In this document: positions 43,260 to 49,848 of the stretch, piece by piece
Position numbering within the stretch: position 1 is the stretch's first letter
Layout of the letters: each line of letters begins with the position of its first letter
Origin: Bacteroidales bacterium
GTDB lineage: Bacteria; Bacteroidota; Bacteroidia; Bacteroidales; F082
NCBI GenBank assembly: GCA_017531225.1
Contig: JAFXLL010000008.1
Coordinates: forward strand, 62,001-126,000
Direction: 5' to 3'
DNA length: 64,000 nucleotides
The notes under the pieces: model-generated
Seen by the model: the letters and a program-made list of their open reading frames with translations, nothing else
Database searches by the model: none
What the model was told of the DNA's origin: nothing
Position numbers and translations under genes: made by a program

Positions 43260-44878
43260 ATAGCTTGACCTTTGCCGCCATGCTCCGTCAAGGGGCTGTG
43301 GCGCTGGGAAAAGAGAAGAACACCGTAAACGATTTAAACGTGTTTCCCATCCCTGATGGAGACACGGGCGACAATATGCACATGACTTTGAAGGCGGGTT
43401 GTGCTGCCCTCAAAGACAATTTAGGAACCCTTTCAGAGATCTCTGCAGCAGCCTCTTCAGGTATGCTGTTGGGCGCCAGAGGCAACTCGGGCGTTATCCT
43501 GTCACGTATTTTCGCAGGACTTGCCAAAGGCTTGCAAGGCGTGATTGTGGCTGATACCAAGGCTTTCGCAAACGCCATGGCGTCAGCCGTCGCCGAAGCC
43601 TATAAAGCCGTTCCCGTTCCTGTGGAAGGCACCATCATCACCGTGCTTCGCGAAGGCGCCGCCGGTGCCGATGCCTCAGCCGACCTCAACCATTATTTTG
43701 AGACGCTTCTGAGCGCCATGCAGATCTCACTCGACCATACGCCTGAACTGCTTCCGGTGTTGAAAGACGCTGGGGTGGTTGACAGCGGTGGCGCTGGTTT
43801 GCTCTGCATCTTCCAAGGCATGAACGACGCCCTCTGCGGCCGTATCAGCGAGGAGGAGTTGGCCCCTGCATCAACGCCAACCGCACCTGTGGTGGAGCTC
43901 GACAAGTTTGATGAAAACAGCACCCTTGAGTTTGGCTATTGCACCGAGTTCCTGCTCCGACTGATGCGCTCAAAAATCGACCTGGAGACCTTTGACGAGA
44001 AGGTGATCATCGATTACTTGAATCAGATTGGTGAGTCGGTGGTGGCATTCCGCGAAGGCAGCATCGTAAAGGTGCATGTGCATACCTTCAACCCTGGAGT
44101 CATCCTCAACGAGATGCAGAAATACGGCGAGTTCCTGACCATCAAGATCGAGAACATGTCGTTGCAGCACCACCAGTCGGTGAATCAAAACAACGCATCG
44201 TTCAAGAAGCCGCAACAGCCGTATGGCATCGTGGCCGTGGCTTCAGGTGAGGGATTGATCAACGCCTTCCGTGAACTTGGCACCGATGAGGTGATAGCCG
44301 GCGGTCAGACTATGAATCCTTCCACCCAGGACTTTTTGGATGCCTTCTCACGCATCAACGCACAGCATATTTTAGTGTTCCCGAACAACTCGAACATCAA
44401 GATGGCAGCTGACCAAGCGGCTGAGTTGTATGATAAGGCCGACATCCGTGTGATGCCTTCAACCACCATTGGCGAAGGCTACTACGGCGTGGGTTCGGTG
44501 GATCGTTCATTGAATGATATCGAGGAAGTCGTTGAAAGCGTGAACGAAATCATGCAATCCGTGAGCACTGGCATGGTATCCACGGCCATCCGTGATGCGG
44601 AAGGCGATGGCGTGACAGTGCATACCGGTAATTTTGTCGGCTACTATGGCAAGAAGATCCTTTCGGCTTCCGACAACCGTCTGGAGGCCGCCAAAGCCCT
44701 TTGCGAACGCCTCGATGCCGCTTCGCGCGACGTGCTGTTGGTGTTCTTTGGACAAGACGTTCCTGAAGAGGAAGCAGAAAAACTCGTTGCTGAACTGACA
44801 GCGACTTACAAGAATTTGGAAATTATGTTGAACAACGGCACACAGCCGGTTTATGATTATATCTTTGTATTATGTTAG
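43238..44878 (+). CDS. fakA: FakA-like fatty acid kinase (DhaL plus C-terminal domain)
   Basis: A 546-residue protein with an N-terminal DhaL nucleotide-binding domain: LNVFPIPDGDTGDNMHMT (residues about 33-50, the Asp residues bind Mg-ATP) and SSGMLLGARGNSGVILSRIFAGL. The middle region and the DegV-like C-terminal half (from about residue 330, GIVAVASGEGLINAFRELGTDEVIAGGQTMNPST) are those of FakA, which phosphorylates fatty acids bound to FakB. The next gene encodes exactly such a DegV/FakB protein. Fak systems are best known from Gram-positive bacteria. It overlaps both neighbours. Confidence 0.85.
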   Translation: MEKTAELDSLTFAAMLRQGAVALGKEKNTVNDLNVFPIPDGDTGDNMHMTLKAGCAALKDNLGTLSEISAAASSGMLLGARGNSGVILSRIFAGLAKGLQGVIVADTKAFANAMASAVAEAYKAVPVPVEGTIITVLREGAAGADASADLNHYFETLLSAMQISLDHTPELLPVLKDAGVVDSGGAGLLCIFQGMNDALCGRISEEELAPASTPTAPVVELDKFDENSTLEFGYCTEFLLRLMRSKIDLETFDEKVIIDYLNQIGESVVAFREGSIVKVHVHTFNPGVILNEMQKYGEFLTIKIENMSLQHHQSVNQNNASFKKPQQPYGIVAVASGEGLINAFRELGTDEVIAGGQTMNPSTQDFLDAFSRINAQHILVFPNNSNIKMAADQAAELYDKADIRVMPSTTIGEGYYGVGSVDRSLNDIEEVVESVNEIMQSVSTGMVSTAIRDAEGDGVTVHTGNFVGYYGKKILSASDNRLEAAKALCERLDAASRDVLLVFFGQDVPEEEAEKLVAELTATYKNLEIMLNNGTQPVYDYIFVLC

Positions 44879-45741
44879 TGTTTTTTAGCGATACAGATTG
44901 CGACATCACTCCCAAGGAGTGTGCCGAATATGGCATCAAGATGATCAGCATGCCATACACCGTTGGTGATCAAGTGATTTACCCATACGTCGACTTTGAA
45001 GAGTTCGATGACCACAAGTTTTACGATATGCTGCGTGCCGGCACCATGCCGACTACCAGCGCCATGAGCGAGGAGGCTTATTGCCAGTACTTCGAGCCCG
45101 AGTTTCAGGCAGGAAACGACATCCTCTACGTGCATTTCTCCTCAGGCACTTCCAATACCTTCACCATCATGGGTCAGGCAGTGGACAAGCTTCTTGCAAA
45201 ATATCCCGAAAGAAAGTTCTATCATATTGACACCTTGGGCATCACCGCTTTGTCCTACAACATCGTGCTTGAATGTGCCGATATGTATAAGGCTGGCAAG
45301 ACCGCTGAAGAGATTGTGGAATGGGCTAAGGTTGAAGTGCCTAAGTTCCCCATGTATTTCTTCGCTGACGACCTGAAGTTCTTCCGCCGCAGCGGCCGTG
45401 TGAGCGGTCTGGCTGCCACCATGGGAGGCCTCATCGGTATCCGTCCCATCATCTACCTCAACGACGAAGGTAAGATGGTCTCGATCGGCAAGGAAAAAGG
45501 TCGTGCCAAGGCTATCGCTCGTTTGGTGCAGTATGTGGAAGAACTCGGTGAGGATGTGAAAGCCCACCGTGTGTTGATCGGCCACACCGATTGTCCCGAG
45601 ATTGTTGAGGAAGCCAAGCGCTTGCTGAAGGAGAAGTTCGGTGACGATTTGAACATTATGGTCAATGCTGTCAATCCTACCATCGGCAGCCATTGCGGCC
45701 CCAATGCCATCGGCATCTGCTTCCACGCAAAACATAGATGA
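44872..45741 (+). CDS. fakB: DegV family fatty-acid-binding protein (FakB)
   Basis: A 289-residue DegV protein: FFSDTDCDITPKECAEYGIKMISMPY at the start, TMPTTSAMSEEAY (residues about 58-70) and SSGTSNTFTI for carboxylate binding, and GSHCGPNAIGICF at the C-terminus. DegV proteins hold a fatty acid in a closed pocket and present it to FakA for phosphorylation. The gene overlaps the FakA-like gene by 7 bp and the next by 4 bp (ATGA). The conserved His of the C-terminal motif is present. Which fatty acid it binds cannot be read from the sequence. Confidence 0.88.
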   Translation: MLVFFSDTDCDITPKECAEYGIKMISMPYTVGDQVIYPYVDFEEFDDHKFYDMLRAGTMPTTSAMSEEAYCQYFEPEFQAGNDILYVHFSSGTSNTFTIMGQAVDKLLAKYPERKFYHIDTLGITALSYNIVLECADMYKAGKTAEEIVEWAKVEVPKFPMYFFADDLKFFRRSGRVSGLAATMGGLIGIRPIIYLNDEGKMVSIGKEKGRAKAIARLVQYVEELGEDVKAHRVLIGHTDCPEIVEEAKRLLKEKFGDDLNIMVNAVNPTIGSHCGPNAIGICFHAKHR

Positions 45742-46865
45742 TTATGATTACAGTTGAACAGGTTAAAACCAAAAAACAACAAAAGGAGTTTCTCAACTTC
45801 CAGCTGAAACTCTATAAAGGCAATCCATACTACGCTCCGCCGTTGTACATGGATGAGAAGAAGATTTTTAGCAAGAACTTCGTGTATAACGACATTTGCG
45901 AAAGTGTCTACTTCAACGCCTATAAGGATGGCGTGATGGCTGGACGCATCTCCGGCATCATCCAGAAGTCAGCCAACCAGAAGTACAACCAGAAGCGGGT
46001 GCGCCTATCGAAGTTCGATGTCATTGAGGACGAAGAAGTGGCCAGGGCTTTGTTCAAGACCTTGGAAGACTGGACGCTCCAGCATGGCATGGAAGAGGTA
46101 GTGGGTCCCTTGGGCTACTCCGACTTGGAGCGCGAAGGCTTGTTGATTGGCGGTTTTGACCAGCCTGCCACCTTTGAGGAAAACTACAACTATCCATATT
46201 ATCAGACCTTCTTGGAAAACTATGGTTACCAGAAGGAAGTGGATTGGTCAGGTAGCAACATCCGTGTTCCCAAGGATTATGACGGCGAGATGCATCGTTT
46301 GGCCGAGTTTGTGTTGAAGCGTTACAATCTGCATATCGGAAAGTCCAAGAATACTAAGGATTTCCTCAAAAAATATGCTGACGGCATCTTTGAACTGCTG
46401 GATAAGTCGTATGACATGCTGTATGGCACCGTGCCTTTCACTGAAGGCATGAAGAAGATGATGATCGAGAACTTCAAGTTGATCATCCGTGTGGAAAATG
46501 CAGCTGTGATCCTTGATGAGAACGACAAGATGGTGTGTTTTGGCCTGGCATTTCCTGGTATTGCCGATGCCGTTCGTAAATCAGACGGCCATTTGACCCC
46601 AGGAGCGCTTATCAGGGTTTTGAAGACCTTGAGGAAGCCAAGGGTTCTTGACCTTTGCTTGGTGGGTGTTGATCCTGTTTGGTTTAATCGTGGCGTTAGT
46701 GTGGTGGTATGCATGGGCTTGATCGACATGCTTAAGAGAAAGGATATCGAGTATGCCGATACCAACCTTAACCTGGAGGACAATTATCCCATCTTGAATC
46801 TCTGGAAACGCTTTGACTCACAAGTGGTCAAGCATTACCGTTGCTTTGTCAAGAAATTAGTGTGA
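45738..46865 (+). CDS. GNAT-like acyltransferase, unknown substrate
   Basis: A 375-residue protein related to the two-domain GNAT-like proteins common in Bacteroidota and Clostridia: KKQQKEFLNFQLKLYKGNPYYAPPLYMDEKKIF at the start, EEVVGPLGYSDLEREGLLIGGFDQPATFEENYNYPYY in the middle, and a C-terminal stretch with VGVDPVWFNRGVSVVVCMGLIDML. The family is usually annotated only as hypothetical or N-acetyltransferase. Its position between the fatty acid kinase pair and PlsX/ACP suggests that it uses acyl-ACP or acyl-phosphate as donor. That role is inferred. It starts inside the DegV stop and ends 1 bp before plsX. Confidence 0.7.
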   Translation: MIMITVEQVKTKKQQKEFLNFQLKLYKGNPYYAPPLYMDEKKIFSKNFVYNDICESVYFNAYKDGVMAGRISGIIQKSANQKYNQKRVRLSKFDVIEDEEVARALFKTLEDWTLQHGMEEVVGPLGYSDLEREGLLIGGFDQPATFEENYNYPYYQTFLENYGYQKEVDWSGSNIRVPKDYDGEMHRLAEFVLKRYNLHIGKSKNTKDFLKKYADGIFELLDKSYDMLYGTVPFTEGMKKMMIENFKLIIRVENAAVILDENDKMVCFGLAFPGIADAVRKSDGHLTPGALIRVLKTLRKPRVLDLCLVGVDPVWFNRGVSVVVCMGLIDMLKRKDIEYADTNLNLEDNYPILNLWKRFDSQVVKHYRCFVKKLV

Positions 46866-46866
46866 T

Positions 46867-47886
46867 ATGATTAAGATATTGATCGACTGCTTCGGGGGCG
46901 ACCATAGCCCGCAAGCCAATATTGACGGTGCCTTGGCGGCATTGGCCAAGACCCCGGACTTGTATCTGATTTTTACTGGCGACGAGAAAACCATTAAGGA
47001 CTATCTCGCTGGGAAGACATACGATACTAAGCGAGTGGAGATCGTCCACGCTCCCGAGGTTATCGGTTGCGATGAGCGTCCCATCGACGTGATCCGCCTG
47101 AAGAAGGAAAGCTCGATGATCAAGGCGGTGCGTATGTTGCGTGACCGTGACGACATCAACGCCATGGTGAGCACAGGCTCCACAGGTGCCTTGGTGGCTG
47201 CGGCTCTGACCCGCATCGGACGTGTGAAAGGCGTGATCCGCCCAGCGTTTTGCCCCATCCTGCCTACCATGAACGGCGGCATCGTGGGCGTCTGCGACAG
47301 CGGCGCCAATGTGGAGGTGACTCCGGAGCATCTGCGCCAGTTTGCCATCATGTCGAGCCTCTATATGCAAAAAGTCTATGGCATTGAAAGACCGAGAGTT
47401 GCACTGCTAAATGTAGGAAAAGAAGCAGAAAAAGGTGACGAGATACGACAAAAGGCATACATTTTGCTACAAGAGACCCCTGAAATCAATTTTGTGGGCA
47501 ATATGGAGAGCCGCGATTTGCTGTCAGGCAGCTACGACGTGGTGGTGTGCGACGGCTTTTCAGGCAACGTGCTGGTAAAGACCACAGAGGGAACCGCTCT
47601 TGAACTGTTGAAGAAGCTGAAGAAAGACATCTATTCAAGGACTTTGTACAAGATTGGTGCTTTCCTGATGAAGAAGATGTTCGCCGATGAAAAGGAGTTC
47701 ATGAACTACCAGAACTACGGCGGCAGCGTGTTGCTCGGGACATCGAAAACGGTGGTCAAGGGACACGGCTCAAGCAAAGCGGTGGCAGTGGAGAAGTGCA
47801 TCGAACAAGCCTACAAGATGGAGGTCAGCTCATTGTCATCGAAGATGGAAGAAATAATTATGAAATACGAACATTACGAGTATTAG
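46867..47886 (+). CDS. plsX: phosphate acyltransferase PlsX
   Basis: A 339-residue PlsX, which interconverts acyl-ACP and acyl-phosphate. Marks: IDCFGGDHSPQANIDGAL at the start (usual form DAMGGD), AMVSTGSTGALVAAALTRIGRVKGVIRPAF, ANVEVTPEHLRQFAIM, and VVVCDGFSGNVLVKTTEG. It is not in the usual rpmF-plsX-fabH context, so it is probably a second copy dedicated to this operon. With FakA/FakB upstream and ACP downstream it would convert acyl-phosphate to acyl-ACP. The DCFGG start is a departure from the housekeeping enzyme. Confidence 0.92.
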   Translation: MIKILIDCFGGDHSPQANIDGALAALAKTPDLYLIFTGDEKTIKDYLAGKTYDTKRVEIVHAPEVIGCDERPIDVIRLKKESSMIKAVRMLRDRDDINAMVSTGSTGALVAAALTRIGRVKGVIRPAFCPILPTMNGGIVGVCDSGANVEVTPEHLRQFAIMSSLYMQKVYGIERPRVALLNVGKEAEKGDEIRQKAYILLQETPEINFVGNMESRDLLSGSYDVVVCDGFSGNVLVKTTEGTALELLKKLKKDIYSRTLYKIGAFLMKKMFADEKEFMNYQNYGGSVLLGTSKTVVKGHGSSKAVAVEKCIEQAYKMEVSSLSSKMEEIIMKYEHYEY

Positions 47887-47919
47887 ATAAAAGATAAGAG
47901 ATAAAAGATAAAAGTTCAA
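47885..47919. repeat. heptad tandem repeat between plsX and ACP
   Basis: Four units of 7 bp (AGATAAA, AGATAAG, AGATAAA, AGATAAA) followed by AGTTCAA, filling the only gap of more than a few bases inside the operon. Confidence 0.8.
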
Positions 47920-47921
47920 TT

Positions 47922-48149
47922 ATGTTTGATGAAGTAAAAGAAATCTTAGCGCGTCAACTAAGAGTATCACCGGAAAAGGTGACCCTTGATGCGCAAATCA
48001 AAAAAGACCTCGGCGCCGACTCAGTGGATATCCTTCAACTGTTAATGCGCCTTGAAGACGATTACGGCATTGTGATTCCCGATCAGGAATTGGCTAAATT
48101 TGAAACCGTTGGCGACGTGGTCGCTTTCTTAGATAGCTTGAAAAAATGA
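47922..48149 (+). CDS. acyl carrier protein
   Basis: A 75-residue ACP of the helical-bundle type. The phosphopantetheine site is Ser34 in LGADSVDILQL (usual DSLD is DSVD). Family pattern: VSPEKVTLDAQIKKDLG, then LLMRLEDDYGIVIPDQELAKFETVGDVVAFL. It is a dedicated carrier rather than obviously the housekeeping one, since it stands in the lipid operon between plsX and a LolA-like gene and not with fab genes. It overlaps the LolA-like gene by 4 bp. Confidence 0.93.
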   Translation: MFDEVKEILARQLRVSPEKVTLDAQIKKDLGADSVDILQLLMRLEDDYGIVIPDQELAKFETVGDVVAFLDSLKK

Positions 48150-48670
48150 GACGTTTTGGATTGATGATCGTGGCGATGCTGCTCTCAGTGGTGGCTTTCG
48201 CACAAAAGCAATATGATGCAGATTTCACCCAAACCCGTTTGGTGAAGGTGTCGGGAAAGACCACTACCATGACCGGTCATTTGAATTTTGACGGCGTTGA
48301 TCACCTGACGATGGACTATACCGATCCTTTGGGTGAGTTTTTTTACATCTCAGGCAATACGGTGTCATTGAACCTCAATGGTAAGCAGACCATATTGGAT
48401 GCTTCAAAAGTGAAGATGGTTGGCTTGCAGCGCTCTACTTTGCTGAACTGCATCTCGGGCAACTGGGAACAGGCCGCTATCGACAATAACGCAGAGACTA
48501 CAGTTACTGAAAAAGATGGCCTGCGCCATGTCGTCATCACCGTCAAAGGCAAGGTGCCAAGAGGTGGTTACTCATCGGTGGAGCTGACTTATCGTTTGAA
48601 GGACAACGCACTCGTCAAGATGGTGTTGGAAGAAGCCATTGGCATTATTAACACCTACGAGATGCGCTGA
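48146..48670 (+). CDS. LolA-like periplasmic lipid carrier
   Basis: A 174-residue exported protein with signal peptide MRRFGLMIVAMLLSVVAFAQ and the LolA pattern: YDADFTQTRLVKVSGKTTTMTGHLNFDGVDHLTMDYTDP, followed by strands such as GEFFYISGNTVSLNLNGK. LolA-like proteins next to an ACP and MMPL exporter are a known feature of aryl polyene-type clusters, where they are thought to move a lipid product across the periplasm. That supports export of a lipid here. It overlaps the ACP gene by 4 bp and sbcD by 1 bp. Confidence 0.85.
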   Translation: MRRFGLMIVAMLLSVVAFAQKQYDADFTQTRLVKVSGKTTTMTGHLNFDGVDHLTMDYTDPLGEFFYISGNTVSLNLNGKQTILDASKVKMVGLQRSTLLNCISGNWEQAAIDNNAETTVTEKDGLRHVVITVKGKVPRGGYSSVELTYRLKDNALVKMVLEEAIGIINTYEMR

Positions 48671-49848
48671 TGAAGATCTTGCATACCAGCGACTGGCATC
48701 TGGGTCATTTGTTGTATAACTATGACCGAAGGGAAGAGCAGCTTTCCATGCTCAACCAGATGACGGCGTTGGTGTGTGAGGAGCAACCCGATGTGTTTCT
48801 GTTGGCTGGTGACGTGTACGATACCACCCAGCCGTCCGCATCCGTGCAAACCCTGTTTTCGGATGCCCTGACCAAGATTCATGAAGCCTGTCCGACGATG
48901 CGGATCGTTTGCATCGCTGGAAACCACGACAGCAGCAGTAAGTTGATGATCTTCCATTCCCCTTGGGAACGGATGAACGTGAGCATGCTGGGCAACGTAA
49001 GCCGGGAGGCAGATCCCAATGACTATATAATTAAGGTAGGAGACAAGGGCTATGTGGTGGCGGTGCCATACGCTGCCGACCGTAACATGCCTGATGATTT
49101 CTTCAAGCGTCTCTCAGTGCAAGTCGACGAGATGAATCGTTCGACGCAACTCCCTGTGGTACTGATGGCGCATTTAGCCGTCACGGGTGGTGATTTCAAG
49201 GGACATGATAACGCAACAGAGACCATGGTCGGCGGCATCGACTGCCAAAGTGCCGAGGTGTTTGGCGAAGGCTATGACTACATTGCCTTAGGCCATATTC
49301 ATCGCACACAGTTCGTCCATGGCACCAACCATAAGGCACGCTATTGCGGCACCCCGATCCCTGTCAGCTTCGACGAGGCTATGGGTGACAAGGAACACAG
49401 CGTTAGCATTGTGGAATTGGCACAGCATGGTGATATGCCATCGGTGCGCACAGTAGCGATTGAAGACCCACGACCATTGGTGAATCTGCCCTTGGAAGGC
49501 TTTGAAGAATGGGAGACGGTGAGAAAACAGTTTGAGGAGTTCCCTGACGACATCCCGGCGTATATTCGTCTCAATGTGTTGGTCGAAGGCTATCTGCCAG
49601 TGATGGCGAATACTGAGGCTCAGCAGATCGCATCACGAAAGCAATGCCGTTTATGCCTGATCAATGCGAAACGCAAAGCGCAGCCAAATCAAAGCAACGG
49701 CTATCAGGAGCTGACTACTACCGAGTTCCAAAAGATGAACCCTGCGGAAGTGGCTAAGATGTACCTTGAAGCCAAAGGGGAATCCTGTGACGAAGAATTA
49801 ATGGTGCTGTTTAACGAAGTGATGAAAGGGTTGGACGATGAGGATTAA
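48670..49848 (+). CDS. sbcD: nuclease SbcD (Mre11 type)
   Basis: A 392-residue Mre11-type nuclease subunit. The metal-binding motifs are complete: TSDWHLGH (residues 6-13), GDVYD (47-51), GNHDSSS (about 83-89), AHLAVTGG near residue 167 and GHIHRTQ near residue 212. With SbcC it processes hairpins and DNA ends at stalled forks. Its ATG overlaps the LolA-like stop by 1 bp, so it is transcribed with the lipid operon, although the functions appear unrelated. Confidence 0.96.
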   Translation: MKILHTSDWHLGHLLYNYDRREEQLSMLNQMTALVCEEQPDVFLLAGDVYDTTQPSASVQTLFSDALTKIHEACPTMRIVCIAGNHDSSSKLMIFHSPWERMNVSMLGNVSREADPNDYIIKVGDKGYVVAVPYAADRNMPDDFFKRLSVQVDEMNRSTQLPVVLMAHLAVTGGDFKGHDNATETMVGGIDCQSAEVFGEGYDYIALGHIHRTQFVHGTNHKARYCGTPIPVSFDEAMGDKEHSVSIVELAQHGDMPSVRTVAIEDPRPLVNLPLEGFEEWETVRKQFEEFPDDIPAYIRLNVLVEGYLPVMANTEAQQIASRKQCRLCLINAKRKAQPNQSNGYQELTTTEFQKMNPAEVAKMYLEAKGESCDEELMVLFNEVMKGLDDED

